From contig NC_011959.1 in assembly GCF_000021685.1 (NCBI RefSeq), forward strand, positions 1,797,705 through 1,861,704: a stretch of 64,000 bases of DNA, read 5' to 3'. A program made the translations under genes and the position numbers. The notes under the pieces were generated by a model. That model worked only from the letters and a program-made list of their open reading frames with translations, ran no database searches and was not told the DNA's origin. Shown piece after piece: positions 9,088 through 17,274 of the stretch; the stretch's first letter is position 1, and the number at the start of each line of letters is the position of its first letter. The DNA comes from Thermomicrobium roseum DSM 5159. GTDB taxonomy: Bacteria; Chloroflexota; Chloroflexia; Thermomicrobiales; Thermomicrobiaceae.

Positions 9088-9735
9088 TTACCCTCGTGCC
9101 TTGACGCCATAGGATCGGCGGAGGCTCGCGACAGCGTCGGGACCGATCCGATGCAATTCCAGTCCAGCGCTCCGGGCTGTCACCACCATGCGGCAGAGAA
9201 ACTCGAGCACCTCGACTCGCCGGAATGCATCGAGCGGAGACTCGCCGACGGTGACCACGCCGTGATTCGCCATGATGACGACCGAGCGCTCTTTGCCGAG
9301 CGCCTCGGCGACAGCCCGAGCCAACTCGTCAGTGCCAGGCTGAATGTAGGGTACCCGAGCGATTTCACCGAGGTACAACGCTGTTTCAGGAACGATATCG
9401 GTCGGGAGTTCCAGGTCGGTGCACGCGACGAGCGTCGTGTAGAACGGAGAAAGATGGATCACGCAGCGCACATCGGGACGTGCCTGGTAGATGCGTCGGT
9501 GCAGCTGAATCTCGGTGGAGGCCTCCGGCGGCTCGTCCCGTTCGCCCTGGAGCGGGGCGAGAACGAAATCTTGCGAGTCGAGTTGGTCGAGGGCGGTTCC
9601 TCGCATGGTGATGAGGAAGTGCGACTCGCTGCGCCGCAGGCTCAGGTTACCGCCAGTCCCCCACAGGTACCCGCGACTCCCCGCCAGCCGACCGAGTGCG
9701 ATGAGACTCTGATGTGGGACGAGCTCGACTGGCAT
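9088..9735 (-). CDS. Class II aldolase/adducin family protein
   Basis: A 215-residue protein of the fuculose-phosphate aldolase/adducin fold, cleaving or epimerising sugar phosphates with a divalent metal in typical members. E75 (in STEIQLH) and H158 (in MANHGVV) align with the catalytic Glu and third zinc His. The central H-x-H ligand pair is not intact: the segment reads VIHLSPFYTT (H94, then Leu, Ser), so the second His is absent. GTGGNLS at 26-32 is the usual phosphate/substrate loop. It lies 22 bp after sucD and is probably its co-transcribed partner, which is unusual for succinyl-CoA ligase. Substrate is not predictable. Confidence 0.8.
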   Translation of the reverse strand: MPVELVPHQSLIALGRLAGSRGYLWGTGGNLSLRRSESHFLITMRGTALDQLDSQDFVLAPLQGERDEPPEASTEIQLHRRIYQARPDVRCVIHLSPFYTTLVACTDLELPTDIVPETALYLGEIARVPYIQPGTDELARAVAEALGKERSVVIMANHGVVTVGESPLDAFRRVEVLEFLCRMVVTARSAGLELHRIGPDAVASLRRSYGVKARG

Positions 9736-9757
9736 TCGCCTCTCCTGTCTGTCATCG

Positions 9758-10633
9758 TCACGTGTTCGCGAGGATCTCGCGCATCAAGTCGGCTATCTCA
9801 GCCGGTCGCTCCGCGACGTGCACGCCAGCTGCCTCTAGTGCGGCGATCTTCTCGGCAGCTGTTCCCCGCCCGCCGCTGATGATCGCTCCGGCGTGTCCCA
9901 TGCGTCGACCGGGCGGGGCCGTGCGCCCGGCGATGAAGCCGACGACAGGCTTGGTCACCTGCTCCCGGATATAGGCTGCGGCTGCTTCCTCGTCGGCTCC
10001 GCCGATCTCACCGATGAGCACGATGGCGCGTGTCTCTGGATCGTTCTCGAACAGCTCGAGCACATCAACGAAGGAGGTCCCGATGATCGGATCGCCGCCG
10101 ATGCCGACGGCCGACGATTGGCCGATGCCTGCGCGTGTCAGTGCCCAGACGACTTCGTACGTAAGCGTTCCACTGCGCGAGACGATACCGACTGGCCCGG
10201 GCGTGTGGATGAATCCCGGCATGATGCCCACCTTGGCCTTGCCCGGCGAGATCAGTCCCGGGCAATTGGGGCCGATGAGCCGCACGCCGCGCTGACGGAC
10301 GGCGTGGTAAACCCGGAGCATTTCCAGAACTGGAATCCCCTCGGTGATGCAGACGATGAGCGGGATGCCAGCATCGGCCGCCTCGAGGATCGCATCGGGA
10401 GCGAACGGCGCCGGAACAGCGATAAAAGAGACATTGGGTTGGGTGGCAGCGACGGCATCGGTGACCGTATCGAACACTGGGACACCGTGCACGACTCGAC
10501 CGCCGGCTCCCGGTGTGACGCCCGCTACAACTCTGGTCCCGTACTCGATCATCTGCCCGGTGTGGAACGAGCCTTCCTTCCCGGTGATTCCTTGCACCAG
10601 CAACCGCGTCGACTCGTCGACCAGGATCGCCAT
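9758..10633 (-). CDS. sucD: Succinyl-CoA ligase (ADP/GDP-forming) alpha subunit
   Basis: A 291-residue CoA-binding subunit that carries the phosphohistidine intermediate in the reversible conversion of succinyl-CoA to succinate with ATP or GTP formation. Visible are the Rossmann start LVQGITGKEGSFH (12-24), IGPNCPGLISPGK (120-132) and the active-site His in MGHAGAIISGG (H247). Length equals that of E. coli SucD (289). ATG at 10633 is chosen because homology starts there and GGGAG-type sequence lies before it. It follows sucC by 14 bp. Relatives such as malate-CoA ligase cannot be excluded from sequence alone. Confidence 0.93.
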   Translation of the reverse strand: MAILVDESTRLLVQGITGKEGSFHTGQMIEYGTRVVAGVTPGAGGRVVHGVPVFDTVTDAVAATQPNVSFIAVPAPFAPDAILEAADAGIPLIVCITEGIPVLEMLRVYHAVRQRGVRLIGPNCPGLISPGKAKVGIMPGFIHTPGPVGIVSRSGTLTYEVVWALTRAGIGQSSAVGIGGDPIIGTSFVDVLELFENDPETRAIVLIGEIGGADEEAAAAYIREQVTKPVVGFIAGRTAPPGRRMGHAGAIISGGRGTAAEKIAALEAAGVHVAERPAEIADLMREILANT

Positions 10634-10647
10634 CTCCCGCCCCCGCC

Positions 10648-11784
10648 TCACTGACCTTGCGCGAGTGCCACGGCTCGCTGCGCTGCTTCTTCCATCGTGT
10701 CCACGACCGTGAAACCAGCTTCCTCGAGCAGGCGACGCCCCTCCTCCTGGCGCGTTCCGACGAGACGGATCACCATCGGCACGCGAACCTCGACTTGGCG
10801 CAGGGCCTCGAGAATCCCTTGTGCCACCACATCGCCGCGCGTGATGCCCCCGAAGATATTGACCAGAATGGCGCGGACGTTGGGATCAGCGACGACGATC
10901 CGCAAAGCCGCCGCCACCCGCTGCGCCGAGGCTCCTCCACCGATGTCCAGGAAATTCGCTGGCTCCCCACCGTACAGTTTGATGGCGTCCATCGTCGCCA
11001 TGGAGAGCCCTGCTCCATTGACGATGCACCCGACGGTCCCGTTCAGGCGCACGAAGCTGATCCCTGCCAGCCGGGCTTCCCGCTCCAGCGGGTCTTCCTC
11101 CTCGGGGTCGCGGAGTTCGGCCAGATCCGGATGCCGGAACAATCCGTTGTCGTCGAGCACGACCTTGGTATCGAGGGCGAGCCAGGAGCGATCCTGTGTG
11201 AGGACCAGCGGATTGATCTCCGCCAGCGAAGCATCGTTGTCGACGAAAGCGCGGTAGAGTTGCCGAGCGATCGTCGCGAAACCCCGCACCAGGTCCGGTT
11301 CGATGCCGAGCCGGAAGGCGAGCCGCCGCGCCTGGAAGTCGAGGAAACCGAGGAAGGGATCAGCCTGCTCGCGGACGATCGCGGTCGGGCGTTCGCGGGC
11401 GACTTCCTCGATATCGACACCGCCCGCGCTGCTCGCCATCACCACGATGCGACGACTATCGCGATCGAGCACAGCCCCCAGGTAATACTCCCGCTCGAAG
11501 GCGACTGCTGGCGCAACCAGCACTTTGCGGACGATCCGCCCGCGAATCTCCATACCGAGGATCTGCCGGGCAACAGCCTCGGCCTGGACTGGATCATCGG
11601 CCAGGCGGATTCCACCGGCTTTGCCGCGACCTCCGGCGTGGACCTGCGCTTTCACCACGACCCGGCCGCCCAACTGTTCGGCTGCAGCGCTGGCTTCCTC
11701 TGGAGTCCGGGCCACGATCCCACGGTTGACCGGAATCCCATACCGTGCAAAAAGTTCTGCTGCTTGATATTCGTGGAGATCCAT
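10648..11784 (-). CDS. sucC: Succinyl-CoA ligase beta subunit
   Basis: A 378-residue ATP-grasp subunit that binds nucleotide and succinate in the TCA cycle. It opens with the canonical MDLHEYQAAELFARYGIPV and VVKAQVHAGGRGKAGGI (residues 42-58), and includes EINPLVL for metal binding, NGAGLSMATMD and the C-terminal CoA-ligase half with FGGITRGDVVA. The start at 11784 is set by this conserved N-terminus. It is the first gene of a sucC-sucD-aldolase run. A -10-like element lies about 30 bp upstream. Confidence 0.94.
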   Translation of the reverse strand: MDLHEYQAAELFARYGIPVNRGIVARTPEEASAAAEQLGGRVVVKAQVHAGGRGKAGGIRLADDPVQAEAVARQILGMEIRGRIVRKVLVAPAVAFEREYYLGAVLDRDSRRIVVMASSAGGVDIEEVARERPTAIVREQADPFLGFLDFQARRLAFRLGIEPDLVRGFATIARQLYRAFVDNDASLAEINPLVLTQDRSWLALDTKVVLDDNGLFRHPDLAELRDPEEEDPLEREARLAGISFVRLNGTVGCIVNGAGLSMATMDAIKLYGGEPANFLDIGGGASAQRVAAALRIVVADPNVRAILVNIFGGITRGDVVAQGILEALRQVEVRVPMVIRLVGTRQEEGRRLLEEAGFTVVDTMEEAAQRAVALAQGQ

Positions 11785-11815
11785 CGCCCCGCCTTCCGAC
11801 TCGACTACCGCGCCG

Positions 11816-11824
11816 ATCATACCA
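11816..11824 (-). promoter_or_regulatory. Extended -10 promoter element upstream of sucC
   Basis: Minus-strand TGGTATGAT (11824-11816) fits the extended -10 pattern TGnTAnnAT. No good -35 is visible at 17 bp. The predicted start would give a leader of about 25 nt to the sucC ATG at 11784. Confidence 0.4.
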
Positions 11825-12142
11825 CGTGGCGTCACCGTTTTCGGCGCGCGTTCGCCATGACTGAAAAGGTGGTCTCGCCCCCTGGTGCCGATCCGTACTC
11901 CCTCGCTCGGCTGTCATGGCGACAGTATCCAGTGCGCGATCGGTCTTGCCGGAAGAAAGAGGCAACGAGGGTCCGTCCCCAGCGTGGTCGGTGAGTAAGA
12001 CAGCTGGCTGCTTGGGCGATCGCCGGTAGCCACGATCGACGACCAGTAGGGGCAGCACGATCTGCCGTGGGACGCAAAGCAGAGTGCGTTCCGGTGACGT
12101 GGCTCCCCCCGGTGACCGGATGAGCGATGCCGGATCGCTCGA

Positions 12143-12171
12143 TTGACTCCGCAACTATCCGGCGCCATGAT
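12143..12171 (+). promoter_or_regulatory. Sigma-70-type promoter of the flavoprotein gene
   Basis: TTGACT (12143-12148), 17-bp spacer, CATGAT (12166-12171). The predicted start near 12178 gives a leader of about 28 nt that includes the GGGGAGG ribosome-binding site. Confidence 0.55.
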
Positions 12172-12206
12172 CGACCTGCACGATCCGATGCCAGGGGAGG
12201 TGCAGC

Positions 12207-13889
12207 ATGCCGGATTTTGACTATCAGACTGATGTCTTGGTCGTCGGCAGTGGCGGGGCGGGCCTGGTCGGTGCGCTGGTGGTGAAAGAGCATGGCTTCG
12301 AGCCGCTGGTGATCGAGAAGACCGCCTTCGTCGGTGGGACGACCGCCTGGTCAGGAGGAGGACTCTGGATCCCGAATAACCCAGTGAGTCGCCGAGCTGG
12401 CTTGCAGGACTCGTTCGAGAGTGCGCTGCGCTACATGGACGAGGTGATCGGTGACGTTGGACCGGCATCTTCGCCACAAAGACGACGAGCTTTTCTCGAG
12501 TTCGGGCCACAGATGGTCGAATTCCTCGAGCGCCTCGGATTCCGCTGGCGCGCGGCCGTTGGCTATCCGGATTACTACCCGGAAAAGCCGGGGGGATCGA
12601 CCTTCGGCCGTGCGATCGAGGGGGCACTCTTCGACGGGCGGGAACTCGGACCCTGGCTGCCGCGTCTCCATCGGTATCCCAGCGTACCGAGCGTGCCGCT
12701 CCACACCAACGAAGCAGCGAAGTTCGCGCTCGCCTTGCGTACTCTGCAGGGGGCTGCGACCGCGGCTCGTGTTACCTGGCGCCTGTTCTCCTGGCGCCTG
12801 CGCGGGCGTGTCCCGCTCACGCTCGGTGCCTCGCTGGTCGGCCAGCTCCTCCGGCTGTGTGTGCAGCGGAGCATACCGATCTGGCTGGAAAGCCCGCTGG
12901 TCGAGCTCCTGGTCGACGATGGTGCTGTTGTCGGTGCGGTGGTGCAGCATCAGGGGCGGCGGGTACGCGTGCGGGCGCGTGGCGGCGTCCTGCTCGCTTC
13001 TGGCGGTTTCGCGCAGAACCGCGAAATGCGCGAACGTTATCACCCGCATCCGATCACGACTGAATGGACGAGCGCTCCGCCGAGCGACACCGGCGATGCG
13101 ATCCGGGCTGCTCAGGCGATTGGGGCAGCACTCGCGCTCATGGACGATGCCTGGTGGGGTCCGACCGCCATCATGCCGAATGGACGACCGCTCTTCGTTC
13201 TCTGGGAGCGCTCCTTTCCTTTCAGCATCATCGTCGACTCCAGCGGGCAACGCTTCATGAACGAATCGGCTTCCTATGTCGACTGTGGCCATTGGCAGTA
13301 CGAACGACACCGAACGATACCGGCGATTCCCGCTTGGCTGATCATCGACAGCAAGCATCGTCGCTTCTATCCCTTCGGATTCGTACCACCCATGATCACT
13401 CCGCGGTCGATGACGAGCGAGCGATTCCTCGTGCGGGCGAAGACCGTGCGTGAGCTGGCTCACCGCTGTGGCATCGATCCCGACGGGTTGGAGCGAACGA
13501 TCGAGCGGTTCAATCGGATGGCTCTCGTCGGACGCGATGAGGATTTCCACCGTGGCGAAAGTGCCTACGATCGGTTCTACGGTGATCCGCGAGTCCGGCC
13601 CAATCCCAACCTCGGCCCGCTCGACAAGCCGCCGTTTTATGCCACGGCCATCTATCCCGGTGATTTGGGAACGAAGGGTGGGTTGCTCACCGACGAGTGG
13701 GCACGCGTGCTGCGCGAAGACGGTCAACCGATCCTGGGCTTGTATGCGGCGGGGAACACGACCGCTTCCGTGATGGGCCGGACCTATCCAGGGCCCGGCT
13801 CGACGATCGGTCCAGCCTGCACCTTCGCCTATATCGGGATGCTGCATGCGGTGAGACAGCTCAGCGATGCGTTGGCGACGGGGCGATGA
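12207..13889 (+). CDS. FAD-dependent dehydrogenase of the fumarate reductase/3-ketosteroid dehydrogenase family
   Basis: A 560-residue flavoprotein. The FAD dinucleotide fold GSGGAG is at 14-19, followed by EKTAFVGGTTAWSGGGLWIP, where the GGT(T/S)AxSGG block is the signature of KstD-type enzymes. The C-terminal LYAAGNTTASVMGRTYPGPG segment (about 515-535) holds the second FAD-contact region with the YPGPGST form typical of 3-ketosteroid delta1- or delta4-(5alpha)-dehydrogenases. Length (500-570) suits that group. No other steroid-degradation gene is near, so the substrate may be a different cyclic ketone. It stands alone with its own promoter; GGGGAGG precedes the ATG. Confidence 0.85.
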   Translation: MPDFDYQTDVLVVGSGGAGLVGALVVKEHGFEPLVIEKTAFVGGTTAWSGGGLWIPNNPVSRRAGLQDSFESALRYMDEVIGDVGPASSPQRRRAFLEFGPQMVEFLERLGFRWRAAVGYPDYYPEKPGGSTFGRAIEGALFDGRELGPWLPRLHRYPSVPSVPLHTNEAAKFALALRTLQGAATAARVTWRLFSWRLRGRVPLTLGASLVGQLLRLCVQRSIPIWLESPLVELLVDDGAVVGAVVQHQGRRVRVRARGGVLLASGGFAQNREMRERYHPHPITTEWTSAPPSDTGDAIRAAQAIGAALALMDDAWWGPTAIMPNGRPLFVLWERSFPFSIIVDSSGQRFMNESASYVDCGHWQYERHRTIPAIPAWLIIDSKHRRFYPFGFVPPMITPRSMTSERFLVRAKTVRELAHRCGIDPDGLERTIERFNRMALVGRDEDFHRGESAYDRFYGDPRVRPNPNLGPLDKPPFYATAIYPGDLGTKGGLLTDEWARVLREDGQPILGLYAAGNTTASVMGRTYPGPGSTIGPACTFAYIGMLHAVRQLSDALATGR

Positions 13890-14016
13890 AGCGAGGGGCG
13901 CTGAAGCGAAATGGCCGCTCGACCGAACAGGTGTGCTGTCCGCTTTCGCCGTAAGAGACGTTTCGGTAGAGCTTCGTCTGGGTTCTCGTTTGGATGAAGG
14001 CTTCGCCGATCGCCTC

Positions 14017-14044
14017 TTGACAGGTGAGCTAAACAGCTTACACT
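14017..14044 (+). promoter_or_regulatory. Strong sigma-70-type promoter of the E1 alpha/beta unit
   Basis: Perfect -35 TTGACA (14017-14022), 16-bp spacer, -10 TACACT (14039-14044). The leader to the ATG at 14100 is about 50 nt and contains GGGAGG. It is the best single promoter match seen in the window. Confidence 0.75.
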
Positions 14045-14099
14045 GGAAAATAGAGAACCCCACGAAGGAAGAGCCGCGGTGCAGTGAGGGAGGTGCGGC

Positions 14100-15137
14100 A
14101 TGTGGAAGCCGGAGCCGAGTCTCGCTGACTTGCGGTACACCGTTGAGAAGGCTGGTCTCTCCCCAGAGAAGCTGCTCGCGGCGTACCGCCAGATGTGCCT
14201 GATTCGTTCCTTCGAGGAAACGATCGCTGACCGCTATTACATCGGGAAGACTCCGCAATTCAACATGGCGGCCGGGCCGATCCGTGGCGAGATGCATCTC
14301 GCGGTCGGCCAGGAGGCGGTGGCAGTCGGAGTCGGCATGCACCTGCGGGAACCCGATGCGGTCGTCAGCACGCACCGGCCGCATCATCATGCACTCGCCA
14401 AAGGAGTTCCGGCCGACAAGCTGGCTGCCGAGATCTTCGGCAAGGTGACCGGTTTGTGCCGGGGCAAGGGCGGGCATATGCATCTCTTCGATGCCGAGCA
14501 CCGCTTCTCCTGCAGCGGTATTGTCGGGGCTTCCTTCCCGCAAGCCGCTGGTGCGGCATTCGCGTTCCGCCACCGTGGCGAACCGCACGTGGCGGTTGCT
14601 TTCGCCGGGGAGGGAGCAGCCAATCATGGGACGCTGGCCGAGACGCTCAACGCAGCGGTCCTCTGGCGCTTGCCGCTCGTCATCGTGATCGAGGACAACA
14701 TGTATGCCGATTCGACACCGAAGTGGCAGGCGCTCGCTCAACCGCATCAGTTCCAGCGCGCTCTCGGCTTCAATGTTCCCTCCTACCTGGTCGATGGCAT
14801 GGACCTCATCGACGTCTGGCGGGCAGCCAAGGATGCTGTCGAGCGTGCCCGTGCCGGGTATGGCCCCAGTCTCATCGAGGCAGTGTGCTATCGCTACCGC
14901 GGCCACTTCGAGGGGGATGGCGAAGAGTATCGGACACGCGAAGAAGTCGAGCGATGGCGCCAGCTCGACCCGATCCCGCGACTGGCGGAGCGGCTCAAGC
15001 GACTCGGTTGGGCCGATGACACGACGCTCGAGCGGCTGCGGCGAGAGGCCGAGGAAGAGGTGGCGCGAGCCGTTGCCTTCGCCGAGCAGAGCCCATTGCC
15101 GGATCCGCAGGAAGCGCTGGTGGGGGTGTTCCGATGA
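14100..15137 (+). CDS. 2-oxoacid/acetoin dehydrogenase E1 component, alpha subunit
   Basis: A 345-residue thiamine-diphosphate enzyme subunit. The ThDP motif runs from GEGAANHG (170-177) to EDNMYA (198-203), where the more common form is GDG...NNxYA. THRPHHHALAKG (91-102) and CRGKGGHMHLF (120-130) match pyruvate, branched-chain or acetoin dehydrogenase E1 alpha. With E1 beta it forms the alpha2beta2 decarboxylase that hands an acyl or acetyl group to lipoyl-E2. No E2 or E3 gene follows, so the complex partner must be encoded elsewhere. Acetoin versus pyruvate specificity cannot be settled. It overlaps the beta gene by ATGA. Confidence 0.9.
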   Translation: MWKPEPSLADLRYTVEKAGLSPEKLLAAYRQMCLIRSFEETIADRYYIGKTPQFNMAAGPIRGEMHLAVGQEAVAVGVGMHLREPDAVVSTHRPHHHALAKGVPADKLAAEIFGKVTGLCRGKGGHMHLFDAEHRFSCSGIVGASFPQAAGAAFAFRHRGEPHVAVAFAGEGAANHGTLAETLNAAVLWRLPLVIVIEDNMYADSTPKWQALAQPHQFQRALGFNVPSYLVDGMDLIDVWRAAKDAVERARAGYGPSLIEAVCYRYRGHFEGDGEEYRTREEVERWRQLDPIPRLAERLKRLGWADDTTLERLRREAEEEVARAVAFAEQSPLPDPQEALVGVFR

Positions 15138-16153
15138 CGCGGACGATGAAAGGGATAGCCTTCGCGATCGCCGAAGCGATCGATCAGGAAATGGCTGAGC
15201 GGCCGGACATCGTCGTCCTCGGTGAGGACGTCACCTACTGGGGCGCGGTGTTCGGCTTCACGTTGGGTCTGTATCAGAAGTACGGTCGCGATCGCGTGAT
15301 CGATACACCGATCACCGAGCAAACGTTCTTCGGCATGGCAGCTGGCGCAGCATCGGTCGGGATGCATCCGGTCGTCTCGCTCATGTTCGTCGACTTTCTC
15401 GGGGCTGGTTTCGACCAGATGTACAACCATATCGCCAAGAATCACTATATGTCCGGTGGCCAGTTCGCGATGCCTGTCACCATTCTCACCGCGATCGGTG
15501 GTGGGTACGGCGATGCTGCTCAGCACTCGCAGGTACTCTATGGACTCTTTGCCCATGTGCCGGGCTTCAAGGTGGTTGTCCCCGCGACCGCCTACGATGC
15601 CAAGGGGCTCACGATCAGTGCGCTGCGTGACTCGAACCCGGTCGTCATCTTCGGACACAAGCTGTTGACTGGCCTACCCTTCCTTCCCTTCGAGGGCCAA
15701 GAGGAAGAGGTACCGGAGGAGCGCTATACCATCGAGTTCGGCAAGGCTGCGGTACGCCGGGAGGGGAGCGATCTCACGATGATCGCGGCTGGCCTCATGG
15801 TGCATCGCTGCCTGCGGGCTGCCGAGGAATTGGCGCGCGACGGTATTTCGGCCGAGGTCATCGACCTGCGGACGCTCGTTCCGCTCGATAGCGAGACGCT
15901 CGTGACTTCTGCCCGCAAGACCGGGCGTGTACTCATCGTCGATGAGGATTACCAGAGCTACGGGATGACCGGCGAGATCGCCTTCCGCGTGCAAGCCGGT
16001 GCGCTCGATGCGCTCAAAGCGCCGATCCGTCGGCTGGCGGTTCCGGACGTTCCCATTCCCTTCTCGGAACCGCTCGAGAGCGCTGTTATTCCCAGTGTCG
16101 AGCGTATCGTCAACGAGGCGAAAACATTGCTCGCGGCTGGTGCGCGAGCCTGA
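15134..16153 (+). CDS. 2-oxoacid/acetoin dehydrogenase E1 component, beta subunit
   Basis: A 339-residue partner of the preceding alpha subunit. It contains VVLGEDVTYWGAVFG near residue 25, TPITEQTFFGMAAGAASVG (56-74), which carries the Glu that activates ThDP, and the transketolase C-terminal domain with VIDLRTLVPLD and VLIVDEDYQSYG. Length is normal (325-345). Its ATG shares bases with the TGA of the alpha gene, implying coupled translation and equal stoichiometry. A clear terminator begins 17 bp after its stop, so the operon has just these two genes. Confidence 0.92.
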   Translation: MTRTMKGIAFAIAEAIDQEMAERPDIVVLGEDVTYWGAVFGFTLGLYQKYGRDRVIDTPITEQTFFGMAAGAASVGMHPVVSLMFVDFLGAGFDQMYNHIAKNHYMSGGQFAMPVTILTAIGGGYGDAAQHSQVLYGLFAHVPGFKVVVPATAYDAKGLTISALRDSNPVVIFGHKLLTGLPFLPFEGQEEEVPEERYTIEFGKAAVRREGSDLTMIAAGLMVHRCLRAAEELARDGISAEVIDLRTLVPLDSETLVTSARKTGRVLIVDEDYQSYGMTGEIAFRVQAGALDALKAPIRRLAVPDVPIPFSEPLESAVIPSVERIVNEAKTLLAAGARA

Positions 16154-16169
16154 GCGAGTCGGCACCAGT

Positions 16170-16204
16170 GGGCGCCGGGGAAAAGCATCCCCGGCGCCCG
16201 TTTT
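16170..16204 (+). terminator. Rho-independent terminator of the E1 alpha/beta operon
   Basis: Perfect 11-bp stem GGGCGCCGGGG / CCCCGGCGCCC (16170-16180 with 16189-16199), loop of 8 bases, then GTTTT. It follows the E1 beta stop and faces the convergent stress-protein gene. Confidence 0.85.
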
Positions 16205-16224
16205 CGCTCTCTCAGCCTTCTCCT

Positions 16225-17100
16225 TCAGCTTGCTTGCGCTGCCTCGGGGGGACGGATCAGGAGCAAGGGGACTGTCCCCTCGCGGAGCAGCCGCTCGGCC
16301 ACGCTGCCGAACACCACACGACTGAAGCCACTCCGACCATGCGTCGCCATCACGACGAGATCCGGCTGTCGCTCGCGCTCGAAGGCCAGGAGTTGTTCGG
16401 GTGCGATCCCTTCCAGAACATGGGTTTCGACCCGCAGACCCTCGCCCCGCAAGCGCTCGCCGAGTTCTTGCACATAACTCGTGGCGGCTTCGACGAGTTG
16501 CTGAGCTAACTGGTTCAGGACATCAGCTGAAGTCGGGGCACCGGCTGGGACACTGAGCAAGCTGTAGATCTCCGGCGTCTCGGCCACTCGTACGAGATGG
16601 ATCGTCGCGTCGAACCGGCGTGCCAGTTCGCTCGCATAGGGAATCGCAGCTTCCGCCAGCGCTGAGCCGTCGACCGGTACGAGGATCGAGCGCACCACAC
16701 CTGGCTCACGCTGTGGCATCGAGGAGCGGATCAGCAGGACGGGAGCACCGGCCCCGCGAACGACACGGTCAGCCACGCTCCCAAAGAGCCAACGCCCGAT
16801 CCCGCTCCGCCCGTGTGTCGTCATCGCGATCGCGGGATCGTCGAGTTCGAGAACGAAATCGATGATCTCGGCTGCTGGATCGCCGTAGCGGACCGTGATG
16901 TCGGTCTCTCCCCCCAGCTGGCGTGCGACGCGCGCGAGGTAGTCACGTGCCTCCGCCGCGATCTCGGCCGGCGCATCGATATCGACCACTCGGACGAGGT
17001 AGAGCTTGGCCCCGAACCGCTCGCTGAGTGCCCGCCCGTACGGAAGCGCAGCTTCTGCCAGTTCCGATCCATCCAGTGGCACCACGACCGAGCGAATCAT
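16225..17100 (-). CDS. Universal stress protein with two tandem UspA domains
   Basis: A 291-residue cytoplasmic protein made of two UspA domains, about 1-135 and 147-291. Each opens with a beta-strand then D-G-S (VVVPLDGSELAEAALPY and ILVPVDGSALAEAAIPY) and ends with the ATP-binding G-x2-G-x9-G-S signature (THGRSGIGRWLFGSVADR and THGRSGFSRVVFGSVAER). It is therefore expected to bind ATP in both halves. Role is stress survival, not more exact. The start at 17100 has a GGGGGA site; a longer frame upstream has no site. It is divergent from the Ldh-type gene. Confidence 0.92.
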   Translation of the reverse strand: MIRSVVVPLDGSELAEAALPYGRALSERFGAKLYLVRVVDIDAPAEIAAEARDYLARVARQLGGETDITVRYGDPAAEIIDFVLELDDPAIAMTTHGRSGIGRWLFGSVADRVVRGAGAPVLLIRSSMPQREPGVVRSILVPVDGSALAEAAIPYASELARRFDATIHLVRVAETPEIYSLLSVPAGAPTSADVLNQLAQQLVEAATSYVQELGERLRGEGLRVETHVLEGIAPEQLLAFERERQPDLVVMATHGRSGFSRVVFGSVAERLLREGTVPLLLIRPPEAAQAS

Positions 17101-17274
17101 CGTATCCCCCTTCCCCACTGCTGTTCTGCCCGATGCCTCGCTTCTCCCGATCGGTGTCGCGCTCGCTCCATTGATCCCCGAGCAATTGCAGCCTACCACG
17201 CACGCGCTGAGCTGTCAGCATGCGCTATCATGCCGACAGGTCGGTGCGTCGGTTCAGCGCTGAGGAGGATGCCA

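Larger units (their letters stand above)
11785..12206. other. Intergenic region of 422 bp between divergent sucC and flavoprotein gene
   Basis: Contains one promoter candidate towards each side (11816-11824 minus, 12143-12171 plus). Open frames of 130-187 codons cross it on the minus strand, but their composition is Arg/Ser/Pro-rich, they have no recognisable domain and they run into neighbouring genes, so I do not call them. A GTGGGACGCAAAGC word at about 12066-12079 recalls the c-di-GMP-I riboswitch but lacks the rest of the aptamer. The middle could be the remains of a decayed gene. Confidence 0.5.

Noticed and set aside
12055..12100. GTGGGACGCAAAGC resembles the 3' part of the c-di-GMP-I (GEMM) riboswitch, in front of the flavoprotein gene.
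   Set aside because: The 5' half (CACGCA...AAACC receptor) and the tetraloop arm are missing, and the flanks do not pair as required. The match is probably chance.
11832..12293. Minus-strand open frames of 130-190 codons in the sucC/flavoprotein gap.
   Set aside because: Arg/Ser/Pro-rich composition, no domain, no ribosome-binding site, overlap with a promoter and with the flavoprotein start. Could be a gene relic but unsupported.
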